From assembly GCF_004349315.1 (NCBI RefSeq), contig NZ_SMLH01000002.1:372001-436000 (forward strand): 64,000 nucleotides of DNA, given 5' to 3'. Made by a program: the position numbers and the translations under genes. Source of the stretch: Flavobacterium ranwuense (lineage in GTDB: Bacteria; Bacteroidota; Bacteroidia; Flavobacteriales; Flavobacteriaceae). The notes under the pieces were generated by a model that was not told the DNA's origin, searched no databases, and worked only from the letters and a program-made list of their open reading frames with translations. This document shows positions 28,179-36,833 of this stretch, in pieces. Position 1 is the first letter of the stretch. Every line of letters begins with the position of its first letter.

Positions 28179-28186
28179 CAAATATA
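28179..28186 (-). promoter_or_regulatory. -7 box of the lipid A acyltransferase gene
   Basis: The minus strand reads TATATTTGCA, an extended TAnnTTTG box, 17 bases before the ATG at 28162. This position argues against the longer TTG start. No clear -33 TTG is visible. Confidence 0.5.
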
Positions 28187-28277
28187 AGTCAAAAATGTAG
28201 ATTGATATTAATTTTGACGGCTTACTGTATCGGTATTTTAGAATGACTATCTTTACAATTCACAATAAACACACTTT

Positions 28278-28916
28278 ATGAATACCGTTTTAATAGCAAT
28301 AATTGTAGTAAATGTTTTAATTAGTTACAAGGGGTTTAACGACCTTTCTTTTTTTAGAAAATATGAATTTCATGTTGGGAGTATTCGTACAGGAGAACAA
28401 ATTAGAATGTTATCGTCTGGTTTTCTTCATGCTGACATGACTCATTTGATTTTTAATATGTTGACGCTTTGGTTTTTTGCTCCGGTAGTCATTAGTTATT
28501 TAGGTGCTTTTTCTTTTGGATTGATTTATTTTGGAAGTTTAATTTTTGGAAGTTTACTCACGATGGTTTTCCATAAAAATGATTATGGTTATAGAGCTGT
28601 AGGTGCATCTGGAGCGGTAACCGGAGTTTTGTACTCAGCAATATTATTACAGCCGGATATGATGTTGGGAATCTTTTTTATTATCCCAATGCCTGCTTAT
28701 ATTTTTGGAATCCTTTATTTATTGTATTCTATTTACGGTATGAAGGCTAAGAATGATAATATAGGACATACGGCTCATTTTGGAGGCGCTGTAGGTGGTT
28801 ATTTGATTACATTGCTCAAAGAGCCTACTTTATTAGTAGATCATACTTTAATGGTGATATTATTGGCTATTCCAATAGTTATTCTTTTTGTGATGGAAAA
28901 AATGGGAAAACTATAA
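28278..28916 (+). CDS. Rhomboid-family intramembrane serine protease
   Basis: The 212-residue protein has six hydrophobic segments. It contains the rhomboid features MTHLIFNMLTLWFF (His and Asn of the oxyanion region), GASGAVTGVLYS with the catalytic serine (about residue 116) and HFGGAVGGYL with the catalytic histidine (about 169). It cleaves within membrane helices of other proteins; its targets are unknown. It is followed 50 bases later by a SIMPL-domain gene on the same strand, and the two may be co-transcribed. Confidence 0.93.
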   Translation: MNTVLIAIIVVNVLISYKGFNDLSFFRKYEFHVGSIRTGEQIRMLSSGFLHADMTHLIFNMLTLWFFAPVVISYLGAFSFGLIYFGSLIFGSLLTMVFHKNDYGYRAVGASGAVTGVLYSAILLQPDMMLGIFFIIPMPAYIFGILYLLYSIYGMKAKNDNIGHTAHFGGAVGGYLITLLKEPTLLVDHTLMVILLAIPIVILFVMEKMGKL

Positions 28917-28966
28917 TGGCACAACTTTTGAAAAGAAATTAGTACAAACAATTAAATTATATAAAA

Positions 28967-29656
28967 ATGAAAAAAGCACTATTAATTCTGTCGGTTCTAT
29001 TTATTTCGATGTCTTATGGACAAGAAGTTAAGCAAGTTCCTCAAATAAATGTAAGTGGAGAAGGAAAAGTAAAAGTTATCCCGGATCAAGCCACTGTAGC
29101 GGTAACTGTTGAAACAAAAGGGAATAATGCCAAAGAGGTAAAAAAGCAAAATGATGAAAAGATAGAGGCAGTTTTAAAGTTTATTAAAAAAATGAACTTG
29201 GCGCCGACAGATTATAAAACGCAACGTGTTTCATTGAATCCACAATACGATTATGAAAAAAAGAAACACAGTTATAATGCTACTCAAACAATAGAAATTC
29301 TATTGAGAGATTTATTAAAGTATGATGAATTGATGGAAGGTTTGGTAGACCAAGGAATTAATAGAATTGACAATGTTACTTTTCAATCTTCAAAGTTGGC
29401 ACAATATCAATCAGAAGCTAGAAAATTAGCAATGAAAGAGGCTAAATTGAAAGCAGAGGATTATGTTTCTGTTTTAGGACAAAAAGTTGGGCGTGCCATG
29501 ACAATATCTGATAATTCACAAACCTATTATCCGCAGCCAATGTATGCAGCAATGAAAACAATGGAAATGAGTGATGCTAGTGCGCCAAGAGAAACTCTGG
29601 CGGTAGGAGAAATCAATATTACAGCTAATGTAACAGTGAGTTTTATTTTAGAATAA
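28967..29656 (+). CDS. Exported SIMPL (DUF541) domain protein
   Basis: The 229-residue protein has a signal peptide (ending SYGQ). A SIMPL/DUF541 domain then begins PQINVSGEGKVKVIPDQATVAVTVE, followed by YKTQRVSLNPQYDYE and GINRIDNVTFQSS, which are diagnostic of the family (related to the E. coli YggE oxidative-stress protein and to BP26). It should be periplasmic. It closes with INITANVTVSFILE. It sits behind the rhomboid gene and ahead of a strong terminator. The molecular function of the family is not settled. Confidence 0.88.
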   Translation: MKKALLILSVLFISMSYGQEVKQVPQINVSGEGKVKVIPDQATVAVTVETKGNNAKEVKKQNDEKIEAVLKFIKKMNLAPTDYKTQRVSLNPQYDYEKKKHSYNATQTIEILLRDLLKYDELMEGLVDQGINRIDNVTFQSSKLAQYQSEARKLAMKEAKLKAEDYVSVLGQKVGRAMTISDNSQTYYPQPMYAAMKTMEMSDASAPRETLAVGEINITANVTVSFILE

Positions 29657-29680
29657 AGAAGCTAAAAATTATAGTTAAAT

Positions 29681-29712
29681 AATCCCATCTCAGATAAAAA
29701 TGAGATGGGATT
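29681..29712 (+). terminator. Hairpin terminator of the SIMPL gene
   Basis: A 12-base stem AATCCCATCTCA / TGAGATGGGATT surrounds an 8-base loop and is followed by ATTTTTTG. Confidence 0.88.
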
Positions 29713-29770
29713 ATTTTTTGAATCGACTACAATACTAAATGTGATGAAAGTATCAATTAGGATAAATAAA

Positions 29771-29798
29771 AAAACGCTACAATTGCTTGAAGCGTTTT
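29771..29798 (-). terminator. Hairpin terminator after tRNA-Tyr
   Basis: AAAACGCT / AGCGTTTT stem with a 12-base loop and flanking A and T tracts, directly downstream of the tRNA on the minus strand. Confidence 0.8.
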
Positions 29799-29800
29799 TG

Positions 29801-29882
<82 letters not shown>

Positions 29883-29922
29883 GAAGCCTTTGAGTACAAC
29901 ACTTATTTGTTGTAAGCGGTTG

Positions 29923-29952
29923 CAAATATAGAAACAGTTTTGGTTTCTGCAA
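29923..29952 (-). promoter_or_regulatory. Promoter of tRNA-Tyr
   Basis: On the minus strand TTG (29952-29950), a 19-base spacer and TATATTTG (29930-29923) exactly match the Bacteroidota sigma consensus. This is the cleanest promoter in the window. Confidence 0.88.
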
Positions 29953-30010
29953 ACTAATTTTGCGCTTAATTTTAGGATTATTTTTAATGTGTTGGTATTG
30001 AATAAAATAA

Positions 30011-30035
30011 AAAAATCTCCACTAGGGAGATTTTT
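30011..30035 (-). terminator. Hairpin terminator after the thioredoxin reading frame
   Basis: AAAAATCTCC / GGAGATTTTT around a 5-base loop, followed on the minus strand by A/T-rich sequence. It lies 22 bases beyond the final stop of the broken gene and so supports one original transcription unit. Confidence 0.75.
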
Positions 30036-30057
30036 TGTTTTATACCGATAAATGGGA

Positions 30058-31236
30058 TTATTTTGCTAAAAGTTCTAAAACTTTTGCTCTAAGTTCCGCA
30101 CCTCTTAAATCTTTTGCGACTACATTTCCAGATGCATCTAGAATGAAAGTAGCCGGTATCGATTCTACTTTATATTGCTTAGCTATAGGTTCATCCCAAA
30201 ATTTCAAGTTTGAAACATGATTCCATGTTAGTTTATCTTTTGCAATAGCATCTTTCCAGGCTTTGGCATCTTTATCTAAAGATACGCCAATTATGTTAAG
30301 ACCTTTACTGTGTAGCTCTTTGTAAATTGCTACAACATTTGGATTTTCTTGTCGACAAGGTCCACACCATGAAGCCCAAAAGTCAACGATTGTTACCTTT
30401 CCTAAATTTTCTTTTAGAGAAATTGTTTTCCCTTGAGGATTAGGACCTGAAAAATCTGTCCTTCATTTAGCTTCAACAGCAGCCGGTACCCCTACAGCAG
30501 GAGCAGCTCCTACAGCGGGCATTTTCATTTCAGCAAGTTTAGCTTTAATGGCGATACCTGGTTTTGTTTTTTTCAATGACTCTTCTAAGCTGTTGTATAA
30601 TTTTTCAGATTTTGCAACATCAGCAGTTGGATCATTTAACATCCCTTGAATAATCAAAGCAGAAATGAATGCTTTAGGATGTGTTTCAGCATAAGTTACG
30701 TATTTGGCTTTTGAAGCTGCACCAACTTCTTCTTGAATTTTAGAAAATTCTTGCATCAACTTATTGATAACTACTGTATCTTTAGTTTGTTGCGCTGTAT
30801 TCATTGCCTGCATGTTTTTGGTTTGAAAATCCATAAGTTTCTTTTGAACCTTAGTGATTTCTTCATTGAATGCTACGTATTCGTCATTATTATAAGTTCC
30901 TGAAACTTTAGATTTTTGGATACTGTCTTTGTTAATGGCGATAGTTACTTCTCCATTTTCTAATATGAAAGGTATTTTTGCTTGAGCTCCTTCTAATTGG
31001 ATAGTATAAAACGATGGTTCAGTAATTGACCCTTTCATTTCAAATTTACCGTTCTCAACTTTCACGGTGTCTTTAGCAATCAATCCCATGCCATTAGCAT
31101 CTTGAGTTTCCAAGATAATTGTTTTACCATTTTCAATTCCTGTTGCAGTTCCTGAAATGATGTATTCATCTTTGCCAACTTTGCTACAAGAAATTAAAAC
31201 AACAGCAGCAGAAAGTAATAAAATTATTTTTTTCAT
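30058..31236 (-). pseudogene. DUF4369-thioredoxin (TlpA-like) protein split by an in-frame TGA
   Basis: The 5' part (31236-30463) encodes 257 residues: a lipoprotein signal (LISC, Cys17), a DUF4369 domain (about 25-125), a helical linker and an Ala/Pro-rich end. The frame is then stopped by TGA at 30465-30463. In the same frame, 134 more codons run to TAA at 30060-30058 and encode a thioredoxin domain (DFWASWCGPCRQENPN, VESIPATFILD). Family members are single proteins of about 370 residues, so this is one gene with a nonsense codon. No ATG occurs in the second part. A point mutation or sequencing error is most likely. As it stands, the membrane-anchored thiol-redox function is lost. Confidence 0.82.
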
Positions 31237-31259
31237 TATTAATTAGTTAATTAAGTTAA

Positions 31260-31307
31260 GGTTGCAAAAGTATTTAAAAAATATAAAATACAAATTATTT
31301 TGCAACC
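31260..31307 (-). promoter_or_regulatory. Promoter flanked by a 10-base dyad, for the broken DUF4369-TlpA gene
   Basis: On the minus strand TTG (31293-31291), 18 bases and TACTTTTG (31272-31265) form a consensus promoter. It is framed by GGTTGCAAAA (31260-31269) and its perfect inverse TTTTGCAACC (31298-31307). The dyad could be an operator, although part of one arm is simply the extended -7 box. Confidence 0.7.
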
Positions 31308-31481
31308 TAAATTTTTGTTATAATTTTTCATTCTTAATTAGAAGGTATTGTGTATTTTATTTGTAGGTGTTTTGTAATATAAACAATCAATGTTTTTATT
31401 TTAAATTTCGATTTAAAATTAATTCTTTAAGATTGTAATTATATGTTTATGAAATAGTTATCGTAAAATTATAAAATAAAA

Positions 31482-31505
31482 AAAGCACCCTGATAAAGGA
31501 TGCTT
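31482..31505 (-). terminator. Hairpin terminator of the J-domain/KTSC gene
   Basis: On the minus strand AAGCATCC pairs with GGGTGCTT (one G-T pair) and is followed by TTTTTTATTTT, 26 bases after the stop codon of the gene at 31532. Confidence 0.7.
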
Positions 31506-31531
31506 AGCTATTTTTTTGATTTTCTAAAAAA

Positions 31532-31972
31532 CTAGTCTTGGTTGATTGTTTTTCTCCAAGTAAAAGAATTTAGGATATGTCTTTTTGCAAATCTTCCAGG
31601 AGAATCAGCATTTACCATTTTTACATAAGTTGCTTTTGGCACGCTGATGTATTCGTAAACACTACCATTTGAAAAATTAATAATCAATCTTCCTTCAACA
31701 AACTTATAGTCTGAAATTGTAGCAGTTGCTATAGTTTCAGTATATTCAGGTAAGTTTTGTTTAAGAGTTTCAGGATTGATACTTACCAAAAAATGATATG
31801 CTTCAATGATTTTTTTACTATTTTCTTCTGCAGCTTTCAATCCAGATTCATCACCCTGAAATTTGTCAGGATGCGCTTCTTTCATAGCGTTACGATAAAT
31901 CGTTTTTAATTCTTTAAGCTCTGCAGTTTTATCTACATTTAGCAGTTTGCGGTATTCAACTATTTTTTTCAT
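31532..31972 (-). CDS. J-domain protein with C-terminal KTSC domain
   Basis: The 146-residue protein has an N-terminal J-domain (about 5-65: YRKLLNVDKTAELKELKTIYRNAMKEAHPDKF) with the essential HPD triplet, which would stimulate a DnaK-type chaperone. It has a C-terminal KTSC domain (about 90-146: YKFVEGRLIINFSNGSVYEYISVPKATYVKMV, ending NSFTWRK), a small domain often linked to nucleic-acid or stress proteins. This fusion recurs in Flavobacteriia. It is monocistronic. A -7 box TACCTTTGC lies about 70 bases upstream at 32044-32051 on the minus strand. The client is unknown. Confidence 0.85.
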   Translation of the reverse strand: MKKIVEYRKLLNVDKTAELKELKTIYRNAMKEAHPDKFQGDESGLKAAEENSKKIIEAYHFLVSINPETLKQNLPEYTETIATATISDYKFVEGRLIINFSNGSVYEYISVPKATYVKMVNADSPGRFAKRHILNSFTWRKTINQD

Positions 31973-32043
31973 AAATAAAGGTAACTACTTGTCTTTTACT
32001 ATTAAATCAATGTAATTTGATTTCAAAATCGACAAATTTTTTG

Positions 32044-32051
32044 CAAAGGTA
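32044..32051 (-). promoter_or_regulatory. -7 box of the J-domain/KTSC gene
   Basis: The minus strand reads TACCTTTGCA, an extended Bacteroidota -7 element. The nearest upstream TTG is too far away (28 bases), so only the -7 box is proposed. Confidence 0.45.
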
Positions 32052-32147
32052 CACTTTTTTTTAAATTTTTAGTTTGTGACAAAAAAATATTCAAAAAAAA
32101 GAATTTGAATTCTATTTTTTTTTCTTAAAAAGTAAGAGGAAAATATA

Positions 32148-32393
32148 TTATTGTTGTGGTTTATTATTGGCTTTATCGAAGTTTTTCGATTTTTTTGGAT
32201 ATTTATTATAACTGATATCGCTTGGATTTTCAATTATAGATTTTATTGTAATCCAATCACCAACAGTATGTTTTTGGGCCATTTTATAGTCTAAAAGATA
32301 TGCACCACAAAAAAAGTTGTTGTTTTCATCTTTTTCCATAATTCCGGTGTAAACACCTTTTTGTAACATTCTTTCTTCAGAAGCTTTGGTCAT
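32148..32393 (-). CDS. Small protein of unknown function
   Basis: From the ATG at 32393 this is an 81-residue protein that I do not recognise. It has no signal peptide or membrane segment. The middle (YTGIMEKDENNNFFCGAYLLDYKMAQKHTVGDWITIKSII) looks like a small beta-rich fold, and the last 20 residues are Lys/Asn/Gln-rich and probably disordered. A -7 box TAACTTTGC (minus strand, 32424-32431) lies upstream, and the gene is divergent from the hypothetical gene at 32485. The composition is normal for the neighbourhood, so it is probably real. Confidence 0.55.
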   Translation of the reverse strand: MTKASEERMLQKGVYTGIMEKDENNNFFCGAYLLDYKMAQKHTVGDWITIKSIIENPSDISYNKYPKKSKNFDKANNKPQQ

Positions 32394-32423
32394 AATCAAT
32401 TTATTTTTACTAATTCTTGTTGG

Positions 32424-32480
32424 CAAAGTTAATCAAATATTACTTGTCTTACTATGTTTTAGACTTTCTGGTTACCTTTG
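32424..32480. promoter_or_regulatory. Divergent pair of -7 boxes
   Basis: TAACTTTG on the minus strand (32431-32424) serves the gene ending at 32148. TACCTTTG on the plus strand (32473-32480) ends only four bases before the ATG at 32485, which implies a very short or absent leader for that mRNA. Confidence 0.45.
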
Positions 32481-32484
32481 TTTA

Positions 32485-33030
32485 ATGGAAAAAATATTTC
32501 GTCCCAGCCCCAATTCCTTCAAAAATACTTTTTGTGTCTTTCATGAAGAGTCTTTGGACAGCATAAATGGATTAGAACTTCAGTACGACAGTAAATCGGG
32601 AAGTAAATATTATTATACTAAAGTAGGAATGTATCGTTTGTCTAATCACTGGGGGCGATTGGCTAACAATAAGTGGCGTTTAGAACCATTGGAACCAGAA
32701 ATAGATTCTAAAATAAAATTAGGTTTTGCACCTTGGACCAATTTTTATCCAGATAATACTTTGGAAGAATTATATTATTTAGAAGCAAATTATCTAAAAA
32801 AAACGGTTAATTATCAGCATAAAAAGAATCCAAATTATGATAATAAAGCCATACTTAGATCCAGTTTTGAAACTACAAAAAGAATCAAGCAAGTCCGAAA
32901 TTTATTTAATCTGACTTCTTGGGCTAAGTATTTTGATTATGATGATTTGGACGTTTTGAGAAAAAAAATTATCGATAAATTAATTTTGACCAATAAATCA
33001 TTGGAAGAAATAAAAAGAGAATTGAAATAA
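32485..33030 (+). CDS. Conserved-looking hypothetical protein
   Basis: The ATG at 32485 gives a 181-residue soluble protein. A longer frame to the left has no support and would run through the promoter. I do not recognise a family. The N-terminal half is rich in aromatic residues and looks beta-like (CVFHEESL, SKYYYTKVGMYRLSNHWGRLANNKW). The C-terminal 70 residues are charged and helical (KRIKQVRNLFNLTSW to SLEEIKRELK). It has no signal peptide. It has its own close-set -7 box and no co-directional partner. Confidence 0.65.
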   Translation: MEKIFRPSPNSFKNTFCVFHEESLDSINGLELQYDSKSGSKYYYTKVGMYRLSNHWGRLANNKWRLEPLEPEIDSKIKLGFAPWTNFYPDNTLEELYYLEANYLKKTVNYQHKKNPNYDNKAILRSSFETTKRIKQVRNLFNLTSWAKYFDYDDLDVLRKKIIDKLILTNKSLEEIKRELK

Positions 33031-33065
33031 TTCTAAGGGATAATTTATTCAAAAACGTTTAACTT

Positions 33066-33473
33066 TTAATTATCTGAAGCAATTAATACTAAATCACTGA
33101 TAGTGACTGGTTTAGATAAATAACCTAAAATATCTGAATATGTTTTTGATTTGTTTTTATCCTCAGCAGCAATAGAAGAACTTACAATATATACGATAAT
33201 TTGTTTGCTGAATTTAGATTTTATTAACCCCATTTTCTCCATGAATTCCCAACCATCCATAATTGGCATATTGATATCCAATAGGATTATGTCCGGAAGT
33301 ACTTCTGTATTATCCAGTTTATAAAGTATAGTATCATGTAATGCATCTATTGCTTCTTTCCCGTTTTTGAAAGTCGTAATGGTTGAAAACATTTCAGATC
33401 TTTGAATGATTTTATTAATGATGATTTGATAAATTGGGTCATCATCGATTACCCAGATTGTTTTTTTTGTCAT
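33066..33473 (-). CDS. Single-domain response regulator
   Basis: The 135-residue CheY-like receiver has the acidic pair IDDDP near residue 11. The phospho-acceptor aspartate is in ILLDINMPIMDGWEF (about residue 64), the switch serine is in YIVSSSI (about 100), and the lysine is in LSKPV (about 122). It has no output domain, so it must act by protein contact or relay. Its ATG overlaps the kinase stop codon (ATGA), a sign of coupled translation and a dedicated kinase-regulator pair. Confidence 0.93.
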   Translation of the reverse strand: MTKKTIWVIDDDPIYQIIINKIIQRSEMFSTITTFKNGKEAIDALHDTILYKLDNTEVLPDIILLDINMPIMDGWEFMEKMGLIKSKFSKQIIVYIVSSSIAAEDKNKSKTYSDILGYLSKPVTISDLVLIASDN

Positions 33474-36310
33474 TGGATATAGATTTTAAATGTTGTTCCT
33501 AAATTAGGTTCACTTTCCACAGTTATATTTCCGCCCATGGCATCAATTTGATTTTTTGTAATAAATAATCCAATTCCTTTTGAATCAGAATTATTAGAGA
33601 ATGTTTTATACATTCCAAAAATTTTATCAGCATTCTTAACAAGGTCAATCCCAATACCATTGTCTGAAATCTGAAGTACGTTCATATCATTCTCCATAAG
33701 CCATTTTATTTTTATAATTGGTTTGCGTTCCGGATGGCTATATCTAATGGAGTTAGAAATAATATTGTAAAGGATACTCTCTAGATAGGCTGGATTATAA
33801 TTCACCATAACATTATCTGGCATGATTGTAGAAATGGAAACATCTTTTGAGTTTATTTGCTCAGAAAGGACTCTTTGAACAGTTTCTAAATACTGCTGTA
33901 AATTTAATGATTCTGACACCAGACCAATATTGGTTCTTATGTTTATGACTTCGTTTAAGTGAATCATGGTTTCATTTAAGGAATTTGAAACAGATTTTAA
34001 TAATTGTATCATTTCATCTTTCTCCTCCTCAGATTCAGAAGATTCTATTATAGCCATAATAGATGCGATGTTACTGGTATGGGATCTTAAATTGTGTGAA
34101 ACAATATAGGAAAAGTTAAGCAGCCTTTTGTTTTGTTCAGTGACTAAATTGAAAGAGTCATTTAAATCTTTCTCGGCTTCTTTTGTTGTTGTGATATCAA
34201 TCATTATGCCTCTTAAACTAAAAGCTTGACCATTTTCGGAAATTACATTTACAATAGCTCTTAACCAAACTACAGCTCCGTTCTTAGCAACCATTCGATA
34301 CTCAAAATCATAATTTAAATTTTCTTTGGTTTTTAAAGTACAATAATCGAGCGTCCATTTTCTGTCTTCAGGATGAATATGGTCTGCCCAGAAAGTTTTA
34401 CTTGCCAACCATTCTTCTGCATTATATCCCAATATTTTTTCTGCTTTTTGACTTATGAAATTAAAAGAAAAGGTTTTAGCGTCACATTCCCAAACTATTC
34501 CATCAATAGTATTAATTAAGGATTCGATTCTTTGTTGTGATTTAAGAATTATGTTTTCGGATAGTTTTCGGTCCGTAATGTCTTCAGTGGAAACAATGAT
34601 TCTATCTAATGTTTTTTCATAACCCCGAATTACATTCCATCTTAAATTTACGTTACGATATTCCCCTTCTTTGTTTTTTATTTTGGTATCAATAATTAAT
34701 TGTTTTTTACCTTGAGTTATTGCAATTAGTTGTTTTGTAAAATCGGCAATGGAATCTTTATCGATGATTTGTGAAAGACCAGAGATTAATTCTTCTTTAG
34801 TTCTAACTTTATGAAGGTGTAAGCACATTGTATTTACATCAATAATTTTTACTAAAGCAATACATTCATGAACCACATCAGGGTGCATTTTTAAATAAAG
34901 AGAAACTGTCTCTGGAGTTTCATTGACAAGATTTAATTTTTGAAGATAATTTTTAACTTTAGAAAAATCTTCTTCCCACAAAGGAATTGGGGAATCTTCA
35001 AATAGACTTTTAAATCGGGTTTCACTTTTTTTGATTAATTTTTGAGCTTCTTTTTTTAATGAAATATCTTCAACAATAGAGATATGGGTTGTCACTTTTT
35101 TTCCTTTTTTAAAGAGTGGAGATACAGTAAGATTTATCCAAACAATAGCACCAGATTTTGTATAACATCGTTTTTCCATAGAATACGCTGCGATTTTTCC
35201 ATCTCTGAGCTTTTCTAAATTCATTAAATCTTCTTTTAAATCTCCTGGGTGTGTTATCGATTGAAAACTTCTCTCTTTCATTTCTTGTTGTGAATACCCT
35301 AATAATTTACAATATTGATTGTTAATCTCAATAAAATTGCCCGTAAATGAATCTATATGTGCTATTCCTACAGCTGCCTGATCAAAAATCGCCTCAAATT
35401 TTATTTCAGAATTAAAAAGTTTTGTTGCTTGAATATTTACTAGAGATTGAAGTTCTTCAGGAATTTTTAATAAAGTGTAAATAAGAATACCAAAAAGCGC
35501 GGCTAAAATTAGACCTATAATTCCTGGAATCAGAATTTGGGCGTAAAAATAATTCGGATGTTTAGATATTAAGTATAATTTCCAATCACCATCAGGAATA
35601 GTTGTAGAGATATGGTATTTTTTAGAAAAATCACTTTTATTGGGTAAGTAAAAAATTTCCTTTTTGGTAACTGGATTTTTCTTTGAAAACTGAAAATAGT
35701 ATTTTGAATCATCAACAGTATTTATTCCTGAAGATTTCAATAAAGTATTAAATTTAATAATAACAGCTGAAAATCCCCAAAACTTATTGTTTTGAAAAAC
35801 GGGAAATCTACCTACAATCCCCATTCCGCCTTGTTTTAGTTTTAAAGGACCGGCAAAATACATCTTTTGAGATGCAACGGACTTTAAAGCTTCCCCTTTA
35901 AGATGAGGAGCCGCTAAAATATTTAAATTTATTGCAGCTTCATTATTTTTCAAGGGATAGATATACTTTATCACCCCATTAGGAACTAATTGTACCGCAC
36001 TGATGTTATTGTTTGATTCTATCAGCTTTTTACCTACATAATCAAAATTTTCTGGAACTCCTTTATCATTAATAGTTAATGCTAATGTTAGTGTGGTTGT
36101 ATAACAGTTTTTAAGTGATTGTTCTAAATTTTGATTGACAATTTGAAGGATGCTATTCATTTCCCGCTGCTCATCCTCTTTTATAAGTTGATATTGCTGA
36201 TATACAAGAAAGCCTACAACATAGCTCAGGAATAAGAAAGTGATAAAACCCGTTGTTTTCGGTTTGTTTAAGAACCAACTAATAAATTCCGGGTATTTTT
36301 TATTGCTCAT
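33470..36310 (-). CDS. Membrane multi-PAS sensor histidine kinase
   Basis: From the ATG at 36310 the kinase has 946 residues. A membrane helix (about 17-36) is followed by a large periplasmic sensor (about 40-255) resembling CHASE domains (LVPNGVIKYIYPLKNNE, GRFPVF) and a second helix (about 262-287). Three or four PAS/PAC units follow over 305-715. The phospho-acceptor box is FSYIVSHNLRSH (about 730), and the ATPase domain has N (ILYNIISNS), G1 (DNGIGID) and G2 (KGIGLF) boxes intact. A longer frame adds 26 hydrophobic residues without a convincing start. It feeds the coupled response regulator. The ligand is unknown. Confidence 0.9.
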   Translation of the reverse strand: MSNKKYPEFISWFLNKPKTTGFITFLFLSYVVGFLVYQQYQLIKEDEQREMNSILQIVNQNLEQSLKNCYTTTLTLALTINDKGVPENFDYVGKKLIESNNNISAVQLVPNGVIKYIYPLKNNEAAINLNILAAPHLKGEALKSVASQKMYFAGPLKLKQGGMGIVGRFPVFQNNKFWGFSAVIIKFNTLLKSSGINTVDDSKYYFQFSKKNPVTKKEIFYLPNKSDFSKKYHISTTIPDGDWKLYLISKHPNYFYAQILIPGIIGLILAALFGILIYTLLKIPEELQSLVNIQATKLFNSEIKFEAIFDQAAVGIAHIDSFTGNFIEINNQYCKLLGYSQQEMKERSFQSITHPGDLKEDLMNLEKLRDGKIAAYSMEKRCYTKSGAIVWINLTVSPLFKKGKKVTTHISIVEDISLKKEAQKLIKKSETRFKSLFEDSPIPLWEEDFSKVKNYLQKLNLVNETPETVSLYLKMHPDVVHECIALVKIIDVNTMCLHLHKVRTKEELISGLSQIIDKDSIADFTKQLIAITQGKKQLIIDTKIKNKEGEYRNVNLRWNVIRGYEKTLDRIIVSTEDITDRKLSENIILKSQQRIESLINTIDGIVWECDAKTFSFNFISQKAEKILGYNAEEWLASKTFWADHIHPEDRKWTLDYCTLKTKENLNYDFEYRMVAKNGAVVWLRAIVNVISENGQAFSLRGIMIDITTTKEAEKDLNDSFNLVTEQNKRLLNFSYIVSHNLRSHTSNIASIMAIIESSESEEEKDEMIQLLKSVSNSLNETMIHLNEVINIRTNIGLVSESLNLQQYLETVQRVLSEQINSKDVSISTIMPDNVMVNYNPAYLESILYNIISNSIRYSHPERKPIIKIKWLMENDMNVLQISDNGIGIDLVKNADKIFGMYKTFSNNSDSKGIGLFITKNQIDAMGGNITVESEPNLGTTFKIYIQ

Positions 36311-36678
36311 TTGTACTAATTGGAAGGATTGAGAAAGCTCAATTTTTAAAAAATAAATATAGATAAAAATAATATAACACCATAACATTTTAATACTATA
36401 GTTAAATTCTTAATTTTTAACCTGTTGAAATGGTTTATGTGATTATTCATATTTTATTGTAGTGTCAAAAATTATATAAAAACCAATATTTCTGAAAAAA
36501 AGTATAATATCTTGTTATAAAAAACAGAAATAATCAGAATAAATACGAAAAGTGATTATATGGCTATTTTTAAAATGCTAAACTCTATGGTTAAAAACAA
36601 TTGAATTTCAATAAATAACCCGAACTTTGCAAGAGTTCTCAGATTAAATAGTCGATTTGATAATTATAAAAAAATGAC
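36311..36678. other. Intergenic region with one promoter
   Basis: About 370 bases lie between the kinase start and the small-ORF operon. The only structure I can support is TTG (36601-36603), an 18-base spacer and GAACTTTG (36622-36629), a one-mismatch housekeeping promoter reading rightward into the small genes. The rest is A/T-rich with no frame of note. Confidence 0.55.
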
Positions 36679-36831
36679 ATGGGCAGAAATAACGAAAGAA
36701 ATATAAAAAAGCACAACGACAAGTTGCATAAAGCTCAGGATAAAGTAAAACAAGCTGAAATTCTCCGTAAAGAAAAACTAAAACAAATTGCCAAACAGTT
36801 TAACGAGAGTAAGGATTTAGAAAATAATTAA
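36679..36831 (+). CDS. Tiny lysine-rich helical protein
   Basis: The ATG at 36679 opens a 50-codon frame with the start MGRNNERNIKKHNDKLHKAQ and the end FNESKDLENN. It is strongly basic (14 Lys or Arg, few hydrophobic residues) and predicted as one long helix. The stop codon is two bases before the ATG of the next small gene, and a promoter-like element lies 50 bases upstream, both of which favour a real gene. I do not recognise a family. Nucleic-acid or acidic-protein binding is possible, and the next gene encodes an acidic protein. Confidence 0.6.
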   Translation: MGRNNERNIKKHNDKLHKAQDKVKQAEILRKEKLKQIAKQFNESKDLENN

Positions 36832-36833
36832 AG

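Noticed and set aside
28163-28192. Extended N-terminus of the lipid A acyltransferase from a TTG
   Set aside because: The extension runs over the -7 box TATATTTGCA and puts polar lysines before the membrane segment.
32441-32460. TTGTCTTAC similar to the -10 half of the bipartite element
   Set aside because: There is no GGGTAA block at the required distance, and a standard -7 box lies closer to the gene.
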